Positions 35,554-44,488 of a stretch of 64,000 bases of DNA are shown piece after piece. The translations under genes and the position numbers were made by a program. The notes beneath the pieces are model-generated. The model saw only the letters and a program-made list of their open reading frames with translations. It ran no database searches and was not told the DNA's origin. This stretch comes from Sphingobium sp. CECT 9361 (GTDB lineage: Bacteria > Pseudomonadota > Alphaproteobacteria > Sphingomonadales > Sphingomonadaceae): positions 124,001 to 188,000 of the forward strand of contig NZ_CAKKNC010000006.1 in the NCBI RefSeq assembly GCF_918741285.1, in the 5' to 3' direction. Each line of letters opens with the position of its first letter. Within the stretch, counting starts at the first letter, position 1.

Positions 35554-36258
35554 TTACGCCTCCCTCTGGCGCGTGGTCAGCTTTTCGATGCGCTTTTCGT
35601 TGATCGTGCTCTTCACGATACGATCGACGTAAATGCCAGGCGTGTGAACATGATCGGGATCGAAGCTGCCATCAGGCACGATTTCCTCAACCTCGGCAAC
35701 GGTAATGCGACCCGCCGTCGCCATGTTCGGATTGAAGTTTCGGGCAGTCTTTCTGAACATCAAGTTCCCTGCGCTGTCGGCGCGCCATGCCTTCACAATG
35801 GAAAGATCCGCGCGGAGCCAGGTTTCCCGGACATAAGCTTCGCCCTCAAACTCTTCGACCGGCTTTCCGTCGGCCACTATCGTGCCGACGCCAGTGCGCG
35901 TGTAAAAAGCGGGAATGCCAGCCCCGCCCGCGCGGATACGCTCCGCGAGCGTACCTTGTGGATTTAACTCCAGTTCCAACTCTCCGCTGAGGTAAAGCTG
36001 CTCGAACAGCTTGTTCTCACCGACATAGGATGAAATCATCTTTCGGATCTGGCGGCTCTCCAACAGCATCCACAGACCAAAATTATCCGCGCCGCAATTG
36101 TTCGAAATCACCGTCAGAGATTTAACGCCCGCATGGCGGATCTCCGGGATGAGGCTCTCAGGATTGCCTGAGAGCCCGAAACCTCCGGACATGATTGTCA
36201 TCCCGTCAAATAACAGACCCTCTAGGGCGGCGGCGGGGTTCGGATAGATTTTGCTCAT
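35554..36258 (-). CDS. pcaI: 3-Oxoadipate CoA-transferase alpha subunit
   Basis: 234 residues from ATG 36258 ([20 protein letters not shown]). An 18-residue upstream extension overlaps catA and lacks support. The A-subunit signatures [16 protein letters not shown] and the segment [20 protein letters not shown] are present. It forms the CoA-transferase with PcaJ. It lies 13 bp behind catA in the same operon. Confidence 0.95.
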   Translation of the reverse strand: MSKIYPNPAAALEGLLFDGMTIMSGGFGLSGNPESLIPEIRHAGVKSLTVISNNCGADNFGLWMLLESRQIRKMISSYVGENKLFEQLYLSGELELELNPQGTLAERIRAGGAGIPAFYTRTGVGTIVADGKPVEEFEGEAYVRETWLRADLSIVKAWRADSAGNLMFRKTARNFNPNMATAGRITVAEVEEIVPDGSFDPDHVHTPGIYVDRIVKSTINEKRIEKLTTRQREA

Positions 36259-36271
36259 CGGATAAGGTTCC

Positions 36272-37165
36272 TCAGGCGCTCGTTCGCACGCGTTGCGAGA
36301 AACCTTCCTCATCGGCCACCTCCGACCGCTGGAGCGTGAAGTCGAAGGCTATATGGGCGCTATCCCCTTGACGGTTCGGAACAGGTAGCAAACCTTCCCG
36401 CGTACCGAACGCGAAGTCGTCAGCGGCGAACGGATCGTCCCCAAAGTTGATCTGCGTGGTCAGCGTCCGATAGCCGGGCGCCTCAACAAAGAAGTGAACG
36501 TGCGCCGGTCGGTTCCCATGGCGGCCAAGCGCCGACATAAGCTGATCGGTCGCGCCGGCGGGAGGCACGCTGTAGCCGTTCGGCATCTTCGAGTTGAACG
36601 AGTAATGGCCGTCTGAGCCGAGCTTGATGCGGCGACGGTTGTTAAACGGCGTCTGCTCCCCGGTGGGATCGAAATGCGAGTAAAAGCCTTTCGAATTGGC
36701 ATGCCAGACATGCAAGACTGCGTTCGTAACGGCCTCACCGTCAGGACCCATGACACGGCCCGTCATGTAGAGGGTTCCTGTATCATCCGGATCGCTTGTA
36801 AGGTTGGCATCGTTTTCGACTAGAGGCGCATTTTCGACGTAAAGCGGCCCTTCAATTGTGCGCGGCGTACCGCCGTCGCGACCGGCCTCCCGATCCTTGG
36901 CATCCATGTACAGATCCAGAAAATGCTCGAGCCCGACACCAGGCACGATAAGGCCCAGTTCGCCAGCGCCATTCTGCAGAAAGGCGATTGCCTGCCAAAA
37001 CTCGCTTTCGTCGATGTCATGCTTGACGATCAATTCCATGGTGGACGCAAGCCAGTCGCGCAGGATCGCCTTCAGCCGGGGACTGCCGCCCGCTACCAAC
37101 GTGCCGCTCGCGCGATCGAGAAGATCTTGTACAGGCTGGGTTTGAATAAAATCTACATGCATCAT
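36272..37165 (-). CDS. catA: Catechol 1,2-dioxygenase
   Basis: 297 residues. The non-haem Fe(III) ligands are all visible: Tyr162 (GFYSHFD), Tyr198 (NGYSVPP), His222 and His224 (RPAHVHFF). These are shifted by two from the reference Acinetobacter numbering. The substrate loop RTIEGPLYVENAPL is typical of catechol rather than protocatechuate enzymes. It splits catechol to cis,cis-muconate. GGAGACGG lies just before two tandem ATG codons (37165 and 37162). It lies downstream of catC with a 26-bp gap. Confidence 0.95.
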   Translation of the reverse strand: MMHVDFIQTQPVQDLLDRASGTLVAGGSPRLKAILRDWLASTMELIVKHDIDESEFWQAIAFLQNGAGELGLIVPGVGLEHFLDLYMDAKDREAGRDGGTPRTIEGPLYVENAPLVENDANLTSDPDDTGTLYMTGRVMGPDGEAVTNAVLHVWHANSKGFYSHFDPTGEQTPFNNRRRIKLGSDGHYSFNSKMPNGYSVPPAGATDQLMSALGRHGNRPAHVHFFVEAPGYRTLTTQINFGDDPFAADDFAFGTREGLLPVPNRQGDSAHIAFDFTLQRSEVADEEGFSQRVRTSA

Positions 37166-37191
37166 CCGTCTCCTAAATGTATGTGGTCGGT

Positions 37192-37482
37192 TCAGCGGTC
37201 GTCGTCATGGACGGACGAGGGATGCCGACAAAGCGCTGTCACTTTGATGTCCATGAAGGGATAGAGCGGCAAACCGGTCAGAATATCATGCAGCGCAGAA
37301 CTGCTCTCCACGTCGAAAATGCTGACATTGCTATAGAGGCCCACAACGCGCCAGATATGGCGCCAAATGCCTGCGCGCTGGAGTTCCTGAAAGCGATCTT
37401 TCTCTGCCTGCTTGAGCTGCGCAAAGCGGTCAGCATCGTAGTCGTGTGGGACGTTCACGTCCATTTCTACCTTGAAGAGCAT
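37192..37482 (-). CDS. catC: Muconolactone delta-isomerase
   Basis: 96 residues from ATG 37482 (MLFKVEMDVNVPHDYDADRF), the exact start and length of CatC. The frame to 37566 overlaps catB and is rejected. Family segments are RAGIWRHIWRVVGLYSNVSI and FDVESSSALHDILTGLPLYP. The decameric enzyme isomerises muconolactone to 3-oxoadipate enol-lactone. Four bases separate it from the catB stop. Confidence 0.96.
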   Translation of the reverse strand: MLFKVEMDVNVPHDYDADRFAQLKQAEKDRFQELQRAGIWRHIWRVVGLYSNVSIFDVESSSALHDILTGLPLYPFMDIKVTALCRHPSSVHDDDR

Positions 37483-37486
37483 ATGT

Positions 37487-38647
37487 TCAGCCTTTCTGTG
37501 CGCTGGCGATGCTAATGGTTGGCCGAGGCTCGGCATCTCGCCTGAGGAAAGCAATCCGCTGCTCATCTAGCGCAATGCCAAGGCCCGGGCCGTCGGGCAC
37601 CTTGAGTTCAAAATCTCCGTAAACGAGAGGCGTCTCGAGGATTTCTTCAGTAAGCAGCAGCGGTCCGAATAGCTCGGTGCCGAATGCCAGCGTATCGAAA
37701 GTGGCAAAGACATGGGCCGACGCAATCGTTCCGACGCCTGCTTCCAACATTGTGCCGCCGTAAAGGGCAACACCGGCTGCATCTGCGATCGTTTGTACTG
37801 CCTTGGCAGCGACGAGGCCACCGGACTGCTCGATTTTCACTGCGAACACATCTGCCGCACCCCGGATAGAGAAATCGTAGGCATCCACCGGACCGTGCAA
37901 CGCTTCGTCCGCCATGATCGGTATGATCCCCGCAGCCCGCAGCCGCGCCATCCCGGCTCGATTATTGCGGGAAATGGGCTGCTCTACGAGATCGCAACCG
38001 ACAGCGGCCAACATCTTCATGCCCCGTAGCGCCGTGGTCTCATCCCAGGCCATGTTCACATCGACGCGGATGGAGGCACGATCGCCAAGCGCCCGCTTTA
38101 TGGCGCCAACATGGGCCACGTCGTCAGCAAGCGCTTTCTTGCCGATCTTGAGTTTAAAAGCATTGTGCCGGCGGCTGTCGATCATCGCCTCAGCTTCAGC
38201 TATGTCGAGAGCGGTGTCCCCGCTGGCCAACGTCCAGAGCACTGGCAAACTGTCACGCACACGGCCGCCCAGCAATTCACTGATAGCAAGACCCGTACGC
38301 TTTCCCTATGCGTCGAAAAGCGCCGTCTCGATTGCACATTTCGCAAAATGATTGCCAACAATCGCCTTTGCCAAGGCCGCCATTACGCTTCCCGGACGAG
38401 CTGCATCGCTTGCACACAGGATTGGTGCGAAATAGGTGTCGATGGCAAGCTTGATGCCCTCCGGGCTTTCCTCGCCATAGGCAAGTCCGCCAATGGTGGT
38501 CGCCTCCCCGATGCCGACCACGCCATCGGCGCAATGCACCCTTACCAAGCATAAGGTCTGCCGATACATCGTCGTCATTGCAAGGACGTGAGGGCGGATC
38601 GTCGGCACATCGACGAGAATCGTTTCCACCCGTTCGATGGCTATCAT
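37487..38647 (-). pseudogene. catB: Muconate cycloisomerase interrupted by an in-frame TAG
   Basis: From ATG 38647 (GGAGAG upstream) the frame reads MIAIERVETILVDVPTIRPH ... CAIETALFDA, then TAG at 38308-38306. It continues in the same frame with GKRTGLAISELLGGRVRDSL to the stop at 37487. Intact relatives have Gln at this place (DAQGKR), so a single CAG-to-TAG change explains it. The rest is well kept: the FKLKIG lysines, the acid ligands in RVDVNMAWDE and EQPISRNN, and MADEALHGP. All other residues look functional, so the mutation is recent, a sequencing error, or suppressed. A restart at TTG 38275 would give only the barrel half. Confidence 0.9.
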
Positions 38648-38724
38648 CGGGCTCTCCATACTTGTGTTATCTCGACAGTACCGCGCGATATGCGCCAAAG
38701 CGAAGACTTGATGGGTCCTACACC

Positions 38725-38739
38725 ATACTCTATAGGTAT
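38725..38739. promoter_or_regulatory. Candidate CatR (LysR-type) binding site
   Basis: ATAC-N7-GTAT (ATACTCTATAGGTAT), which also satisfies the T-N11-A rule of LysR-type sites, lies in the catB/catR divergent region, 5 bp before the catR start. CatR-, CatM- and ClcR-like proteins bind this kind of box and respond to muconate. Confidence 0.65.
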
Positions 38740-38743
38740 AGTC

Positions 38744-39661
38744 ATGGAGCTACGACACTTGCGGTACTTTCTTGCTGTCGCGCAGGAAGGTAATTTTACA
38801 CGGGCTGCGGAGATACTCGGCATCGCCCAGCCGCCGCTTAGCCGGCAAATCCGCGAGTTGGAGAGAGAATTGGGCGTCGAGTTGTTCGACCGGCAAAGCC
38901 GTCCGATCGTGTTGAGCGACGCAGGACGATTATTGCTAGAGCATGCTCAGCGGGTAATGAACGCAACACGGCTGCTCAAAGTAGCTGTCGAGCAGCACCG
39001 GTTAGGTGGCGGAAAGCGCTTCGTGATCGGATTCGTCGGGTCAACAATCTATGGCCCGGTGCCCGATCTCATTCGTCGCTTTCGCGAGGCTGCGCCGCAG
39101 GTCGAGGTTGATCTAGTGGAAATGAACACCGTGGTGCAGATCGCTGCTCTCAAAGCCGGTCGCATCGATGCGGGATTCGGGCGGCTGCGGTTCGAGGACC
39201 CCGCAATTCAGCGACGCCTGATTGCACGCGAGCGGCTATTGATGGCCTTGCCTGCCAATCACCCGCGAGGCCTCGAAGGCGGTCAGCCGATTAGCCTCAC
39301 GCATGTGTCTGGCGAGATGCTAATCCTTTATCCTAACGAGCCTCGACCGAGCTACGCCGACCAACTGCTTGCAGTCCTTGAGGACCATGGGGTTCAGCCT
39401 GGCTCAACCCGCGAAGTTCGCGAACTACAGACCGCGCTCGGACTTGTCGCAGCGGGCGCCGGGATCGCCATCGTCCCAGCCGCAGTGCAGCGCCTGCGCC
39501 GCGACGACGTCGTCTATCGACCAATAGCAGAACGCGATGCGATCTCGCCCATCATCGTAAGCTGGCGGCTTGCCGATCAATCCGAGCTAACCCGATTATT
39601 GGAACGTCTCTGTGTCGAACTGGAGCAGGGTATGATGGCCGCACCCCTGATGACGGGGTAA
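38744..39661 (+). CDS. catR: LysR family regulator of the cat-pca operon
   Basis: 305 residues from ATG 38744 (MELRHLRYFLAVAQEGNFTR), the usual LTTR start. The frame open from 38588 is antisense to catB. The helix-turn-helix is AAEILGIAQPPLSRQIRELE, followed by a periplasmic-binding-like effector domain (FVIGFVGSTIYGPVPDLIRR). CatR/CatM-type proteins activate cat genes with cis,cis-muconate as inducer. It is divergent from catB with a matching LTTR box between them. Confidence 0.92.
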   Translation: MELRHLRYFLAVAQEGNFTRAAEILGIAQPPLSRQIRELERELGVELFDRQSRPIVLSDAGRLLLEHAQRVMNATRLLKVAVEQHRLGGGKRFVIGFVGSTIYGPVPDLIRRFREAAPQVEVDLVEMNTVVQIAALKAGRIDAGFGRLRFEDPAIQRRLIARERLLMALPANHPRGLEGGQPISLTHVSGEMLILYPNEPRPSYADQLLAVLEDHGVQPGSTREVRELQTALGLVAAGAGIAIVPAAVQRLRRDDVVYRPIAERDAISPIIVSWRLADQSELTRLLERLCVELEQGMMAAPLMTG

Positions 39662-39766
39662 ATAATTACGTTGAGATGTTCTGAAAGAAGCCTCGGCTGG
39701 CAATGCTCTGACGTTATTCCAAGGCATGCGCCAGCCAAGGATTGTTCGCACATGGTGCGATCGGCG

Positions 39767-40246
39767 TCAGCTGCGCAAGCTGCTGTATATTCGCTCCAGC
39801 AGCTTGTTCAGGCGCGCTTCTTCGCTGCCGGAAACCTCCTCAAAAGCTCGTTCGTAGATCGCCTTCGCAACAGTCCAGGCGCGGGTGCGTGCCTCAAGAC
39901 CGCGTTCCGTTAGGGACACGTCAGTTACACGGCCATCGCTGGCGCGAGGCGCACAGGCAACAAGGCCATCAGCCTCCATGCGCTGGATAATCTTAAGCAT
40001 CGTTGGCAACTTGGCGATCGCGAGTTCGGCAATCTCGGTCACGCCGATGGCTTGGCCTGGCACCACACACATAAGCACACGCCACCGCGGGATATCCAGA
40101 CCGATATCCCGCAAAGCAGGCTCAACCTTGCGGACATATTGTCCAGCAGTCTGGGTGATCCAGAAGAACGGCCACTCCCGCGCATTGAAATCACCGCCTT
40201 CCACAAACTTCTCCTGCAGCCTTTGCCTAATTCTGGAAAGGCTCAT
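39767..40246 (-). CDS. MarR family regulator, second copy
   Basis: 159 residues. The winged-helix core IGVTEIAELAIAKLPTMLKI and the N-terminal WPFFWITQTAGQYVRKVEPA closely parallel the MarR protein at 31185 (WPFYWLARAGGRYRARMEEI; LPTMTKIIQRMEVDGLV), so they are subfamily members. It lies downstream of the TonB receptor gene on the same strand, behind that gene's terminator. It may control the receptor or act on the shared iac operators. No palindrome like that of the iac promoters is seen right in front of it. Confidence 0.88.
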   Translation of the reverse strand: MSLSRIRQRLQEKFVEGGDFNAREWPFFWITQTAGQYVRKVEPALRDIGLDIPRWRVLMCVVPGQAIGVTEIAELAIAKLPTMLKIIQRMEADGLVACAPRASDGRVTDVSLTERGLEARTRAWTVAKAIYERAFEEVSGSEEARLNKLLERIYSSLRS

Positions 40247-40301
40247 AGCTCTTTACGGCGATCACTCAACTGCGGCGTCAGACAGATTATTTTGGAAGAT
40301 C

Positions 40302-40330
40302 AAAAAAGCGAGCCTCCGCCGGAGGCTCGC
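40302..40330 (-). terminator. Rho-independent terminator of the TonB receptor gene
   Basis: On the minus strand the stem GCGAGCCTCCG / CGGAGGCTCGC is followed by T6, 7 bases after the receptor stop codon. Confidence 0.9.
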
Positions 40331-40336
40331 CCAAAG

Positions 40337-42598
40337 TCAGAACTTGAAGGCAGCCGAGATACCATAAGACGATGGCTCGCCGTAAATCTCCAAGCGGAAA
40401 AAGCTCACATTGTTCAGATATGTAAGATATTCCTTGTTCCAGATATTCTTGCCCCAAGCGGAGACTTCCCAGCCGCCCTCCTTGCTAGCAAGCGTTAACC
40501 GCGCGTTCTGAACCCAATAGGACGGTGCGCGATCAAAAACTTGGCCTGTCGCTTCGAGGAAGCGATTCCCCACGTAACGGAAGTCGGTGTTAGCGATCAG
40601 TTCGCGACCGGCGCCAATCTCAAAGCTCTTTTGCACCATGCCCTGGCCTGACCACTTGGGATTGTTGACAGGACGCTTGCCGTCGAGCGAAATCGGTCCG
40701 GCATAGGTGGTGATCACAGCGTCGGTGTTCCGAAAGCGGGAGTCCAGATAGCTGCCGCCAAGCCTGATCAGGAAGGTAGGCGTAGGCCGAAGCGTCACAT
40801 CAGCCTCAACGCCATAGGTGCGCGATCCGCCGATATTGCGGGTGATCGGAACAAGCGGCGATGAGGGATCGTCGACGTTGGTCTGCAGATCCTTATAGTC
40901 ATAAAAGAACGCCGAAACGTTGAGATCGAGCATCCGATTTAGCAGACGGGATTTGGAGCCGATCTCATACGCCGTCAGCCTTTCCGGATCGAAGCTGGTA
41001 ATTACACCGCCGAAAGGAATGCTATAGCCCCCGCTGCGAAACCCACGCGAGATCGATGCGTAAACCAGTTGGTCCGGTGTGGGCTTCCAGTTGATGCCCG
41101 CACGAAACGACGTGGTGTCGTCGGTTCGACGATCGACCAGTGCATCCGCCGGGATCACCGGCGTGACGACATGCGTGCGTCCTGTAGGATCGTTTGCGCC
41201 CAGATAGGTCTGCGCGTCGATGGAAGTCCTGTCGCTGGTGTAGCGCAATCCGGCAATAAGGCTGAGCGTGTCGGTTAGCGCATATTCCGCGTTGCTGAAC
41301 GCCGCCAAAGACCGGACCTTTTGCTTGAACGTCGCCGCCAGGCGAGGCGCAAACGGCGGCAGGCCAAGCAATGCGTTCTGGGAAAGATCGGCGCTGGTCA
41401 CGTCCGTGATGGAGTCATGCTCGTAAAAGCCACCTACCAAAAGGTTCAGACGACCGAGCTTGGCGAAAAGGCGCAACTCCTGCGAGAACTGGTTGATACG
41501 GGCGTAATAATTCTGGTTAGCGGTGGCGTAAGGCGAATTGTCAGGATCGTCAGTCTGGTCCCGCTGGAAATAATCGAATGCCGTGATAGACGTGAGCGTG
41601 ACAGGGCCCGCCTGATGCTCGACGCGGGCATAGCCACCATAGGCGTTATTGTTGGCGCCCTGCGGGTTATCAGCGGAAAGCTCGCGAATGCTTTGCGTTT
41701 CGCGCAGGCCAAGCGGGTTCGGTCCTGGCACGAATGGTCCGTATTTCAAGCATGCGCCGCGGTTCTTGCGGACTTCTCCGGTGAATACTTGGGGGCAAAG
41801 CGAGCCGTCCGGATTGAAGATGCCAGGACTTTTGTATGGGGTAAGTTCACTTTTATCGCGAAACGCATAGCCCATCAGCCGCACAGACGTGTTTGCGCCC
41901 TGCCACTTGAGCTGCAAGCGGCCAACCATCTGATTAGGCGCGCCATAATCTGCTCCCGTCAGGAGATTACGGTAAGGACCGCCACTGCCTTGCGCGACCA
42001 GATAAGATGCCCGAACCGCGACTTCATCGCTTAGTGCAGCGTTGACGAACCCGTCGACACGAGCACGGCCATGATTGTCGGCATTGAAGTTCATCCCGCC
42101 GCTCGTTTCGAACTCGGGCTCTTGCGTGTAGTAGTTGACAGAGCCGCCGGTCGTGTTGCGACCGAACAGCGTACCTTGTGGTCCTTTCAATGCCTCGACC
42201 CGTTGGATGTCGAAGAAGGGCACGGTCGCCATGAACGGTTTGCTTTTGTAGACCTCATCCACGTGGATCGCGACCGGCGAGTCAAAGTTCGACGCAAATT
42301 CGTTAAGGCCGATGCCGCGTACAGTGAAAGCGGGCAAATTGACGCTGGTGGTGGCGACGACGCCCGTCAACTGGCTCGCAAGCGCTCCCACATCGGTTGC
42401 CTGGGAGCGGCGAAGGTCGTCCGCGCCGAAAACGGTAATAGCAATACCGACATCACGGACTGACTGGGCGCGCTTCTGCGCAGTGACCACGATTTCGGTA
42501 GTGGTATTGGCATCAGCTTCACTAGCTTGCTGCGCGAAGGCCGGCGCTCCAACTCCGAATGCTACGCTGCATAATAGGACGGCAGAAAATTTCTTCAT
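40337..42598 (-). CDS. TonB-dependent receptor 1
   Basis: 753 residues from ATG 42598. The signal peptide is MKKFSAVLLCSVAFGVGAPA, ending before QQASEAD. A TonB-box-like TEIVVTAQKR precedes the plug domain, with EALKGPQGTLFGRNTTGGSV. The 22-strand barrel ends GISAAFKF with terminal Phe. The C-terminal barrel is typical of sphingomonad receptors of the FecA/CirA-like type used for aromatic compounds as well as siderophores. It lies between the cat regulators and a divergent AraC gene, which probably controls it. The ligand is unknown, and context suggests an aromatic or indole compound. Confidence 0.93.
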   Translation of the reverse strand: MKKFSAVLLCSVAFGVGAPAFAQQASEADANTTTEIVVTAQKRAQSVRDVGIAITVFGADDLRRSQATDVGALASQLTGVVATTSVNLPAFTVRGIGLNEFASNFDSPVAIHVDEVYKSKPFMATVPFFDIQRVEALKGPQGTLFGRNTTGGSVNYYTQEPEFETSGGMNFNADNHGRARVDGFVNAALSDEVAVRASYLVAQGSGGPYRNLLTGADYGAPNQMVGRLQLKWQGANTSVRLMGYAFRDKSELTPYKSPGIFNPDGSLCPQVFTGEVRKNRGACLKYGPFVPGPNPLGLRETQSIRELSADNPQGANNNAYGGYARVEHQAGPVTLTSITAFDYFQRDQTDDPDNSPYATANQNYYARINQFSQELRLFAKLGRLNLLVGGFYEHDSITDVTSADLSQNALLGLPPFAPRLAATFKQKVRSLAAFSNAEYALTDTLSLIAGLRYTSDRTSIDAQTYLGANDPTGRTHVVTPVIPADALVDRRTDDTTSFRAGINWKPTPDQLVYASISRGFRSGGYSIPFGGVITSFDPERLTAYEIGSKSRLLNRMLDLNVSAFFYDYKDLQTNVDDPSSPLVPITRNIGGSRTYGVEADVTLRPTPTFLIRLGGSYLDSRFRNTDAVITTYAGPISLDGKRPVNNPKWSGQGMVQKSFEIGAGRELIANTDFRYVGNRFLEATGQVFDRAPSYWVQNARLTLASKEGGWEVSAWGKNIWNKEYLTYLNNVSFFRLEIYGEPSSYGISAAFKF

Positions 42599-42902
42599 GG
42601 CGATGGATCCCCTTTGGATATCGGACGCAGGTTGGCCCTCCTTTTTTTCGTTCACGGGGATTGGACCCGATGAAACTATGGCGGCTGCACGCCCTGCAAG
42701 CGCTAAGCTAAACGACTTTGTCATGAGGTTCCCGCTTGCGCGTGCCAAAAAAGCGTCTTGGGATGCCAAAGCGTGCAACTCTCTAAGACAGTCAGCGCAC
42801 ATCATTCAAATATACTTGAAAAGGAATGCAATCGAGGGGAACATCGACATGGAGGGGTGGATGCGAATCGCGGCCGCCCACGTTGCACGGGAATAGACCG
42901 GC
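42599..42902. other. Divergent promoter region, TonB receptor 1 / AraC gene
   Basis: This 304-bp region holds no supportable gene. It includes an inverted repeat TTCAA-N6-TTGAA at 42805-42820. The half-sites are in the reverse order to the MarR palindrome, so it is not the same operator. AraC-type binding sites are expected here but cannot be defined by eye. Confidence 0.4.
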
Positions 42903-43823
42903 ATGTCGGGATCAGGAGCTTTAAACCGGTTCGAGCAGTCGTTGCGTGAAGCCTATGGCGTCTTCGACATCGAGCCGATAGGCACATCGCCTCGCGCGCG
43001 GGGCGGGATGAGTCCTATTGCTGCGGGGCCTTTTCGAGGCTTTCGTGTTCGTGCCCAAGGGGTACGGAGCATCCGCCCTGCCTTGTCAGGCGCATGGACG
43101 CACCAAGCATTCATTCTTATGTCTATGTCGGGTGACGTCTCTGTCCACCATTATGGCCGCTGTGTCTCACTCTGCGCTGGAGACCTAGTCCTTATGGACT
43201 CGCGGGAGGCCTGTACCATTGAGGTGGGTGATACGGGTACACAGTCGATGGTTCTTGCGCTGCCCCGTGAGATGCTTTCGAGTATGCGGCCGAACGCAGA
43301 CACGCTCTATGGCCATCATGTCGCCGGGAAACGCGGCTCGACCCGTATGCTCTCTGCCATCCTGCAGACGCTACACTCGGATGGGGACGAGGATTATGGC
43401 GACGATGCCGTTGCAATGTCCGTAACGATGTCGCTTTTAGAGAACGCCCTCAATAGGTACGGTCCCGAGGAAGGCCGTCGTACACGCGCAAGCGAACAGA
43501 TAGCGCGCATGCGCGAATGGGCCATGCCGCAGGTCAGCGACCCTGACTTCGATGTCGAAATGCTAGGCCATACATTCGGTTTGTCACGCCGCAGTCTGTA
43601 TCGCCTGTTCGCCGAAAGCCGCACAACGCCCCACCGCTGGCTAGCCAACCTGCGTCTCGAACTGGCCCAGCGATGGCTCATGGACCCGACATCCCCGCAT
43701 CGATCAGTCTGCCAGATCGCCTATGCTGCCGGTTTCAACGACAGCAGTCATTTTGCCCGACTGTTCAAGCGCCGCTTTGGGACACCACCTGCACAGTTGC
43801 GGACACAGAATTGGAGCAGCTAG
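42903..43823 (+). CDS. AraC family regulator
   Basis: 306 residues. The N-terminal half resembles the AraC_binding_2 sensor domain (WTHQAFILMSMSGDVSVHHY, then LCAGDLVLMDSREACTIEVG). The C-terminal double helix-turn-helix is complete: FDVEMLGHTFGLSRRSLYRL, and VCQIAYAAGFNDSSHFARLF KRRFGTPPAQLR. Such regulators (FeaR type) activate catabolic genes on binding of amines or aromatic acids. Divergent from TonB receptor 1. Confidence 0.9.
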   Translation: MSGSGALNRFEQSLREAYGVFDIEPIGTSPRARGGMSPIAAGPFRGFRVRAQGVRSIRPALSGAWTHQAFILMSMSGDVSVHHYGRCVSLCAGDLVLMDSREACTIEVGDTGTQSMVLALPREMLSSMRPNADTLYGHHVAGKRGSTRMLSAILQTLHSDGDEDYGDDAVAMSVTMSLLENALNRYGPEEGRRTRASEQIARMREWAMPQVSDPDFDVEMLGHTFGLSRRSLYRLFAESRTTPHRWLANLRLELAQRWLMDPTSPHRSVCQIAYAAGFNDSSHFARLFKRRFGTPPAQLRTQNWSS

Positions 43824-43855
43824 AAACCCAAGGACAGTCGCCTAACTGACATCGG

Positions 43856-44488
43856 CTATGTCCGGTGCGGCATATACTTGGGGAGGTATAGCGCCAAATA
43901 AGCGCAACTCATCCGCTTTGCTTCCTCAACCATATTGTCCTCCAAGCGACCGCATTCCAAAAGTGAGAGACCGAACATCAGGTCTGCCGCCTCCACCGCG
44001 TGAAAAAATATGCGGCTGCGATCAGGAATTACGGGGAGGATGAACTGCGTATCGATCAGCGCTTCGATCAATCTGCTGGTATCCATGTCGGCTTGGCGAC
44101 TAGATCGTTTGATAAGCGGTGGCGTCTGCGACGATAGCATCAGTTGTTGGGCTGCAGGATTATTATCAAAGAACGCCGCTGCACGATCGATAATCACAGC
44201 CATTGCCATCTCCCAGTTGTCTAGACGTGGCAGCGGGTGCTTAATCAACTCCTGTAATTCGGCGTCGAGCAACGCAACCAACTCTACATAAAGGCCCAGG
44301 GCGTCCTTATAGAAATGATACGCGGAGCTTTTTGGTACAGCAGCATGCGCAGCAATGTCTGCCAGCGTGATCTGGCTACTGTCATGCACGGCCAGCAGCT
44401 TACGGGCGGCAGCGAGCAAGGATTCCCTCCGCACGCGACCGCGCGCTTGCGTAGCACGAATAGCCCCTTCCATCACGAGAGCGCTCAT
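43856..44488 (-). CDS. TetR family transcriptional regulator, paralogue
   Basis: 210 residues: helix-turn-helix ITLADIAAHAAVPKSSAYHF, then a ligand domain similar to the TetR at 22334. It is the last gene of an operon with the kinase and class III aminotransferase-like genes. Its ATG shares one base with the kinase stop (TAATG). It probably regulates this operon, with a metabolite of the kinase or PLP enzyme as ligand. That is inference from position. Confidence 0.88.
   Translation of the reverse strand: MSALVMEGAIRATQARGRVRRESLLAAARKLLAVHDSSQITLADIAAHAAVPKSSAYHFYKDALGLYVELVALLDAELQELIKHPLPRLDNWEMAMAVIIDRAAAFFDNNPAAQQLMLSSQTPPLIKRSSRQADMDTSRLIEALIDTQFILPVIPDRSRIFFHAVEAADLMFGLSLLECGRLEDNMVEEAKRMSCAYLALYLPKYMPHRT

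Noticed and set aside
37487-38275. Separate 262-residue cycloisomerase gene starting at TTG 38275
   Set aside because: It begins in the middle of the catB sequence and in the same frame as the first part, so it is the downstream half of an interrupted catB.
42805-42820. MarR operator in front of TonB receptor 1 (TTCAA-N6-TTGAA)
   Set aside because: The half-sites are in the reverse order and with different spacing from GTTGAATATTCAAC.
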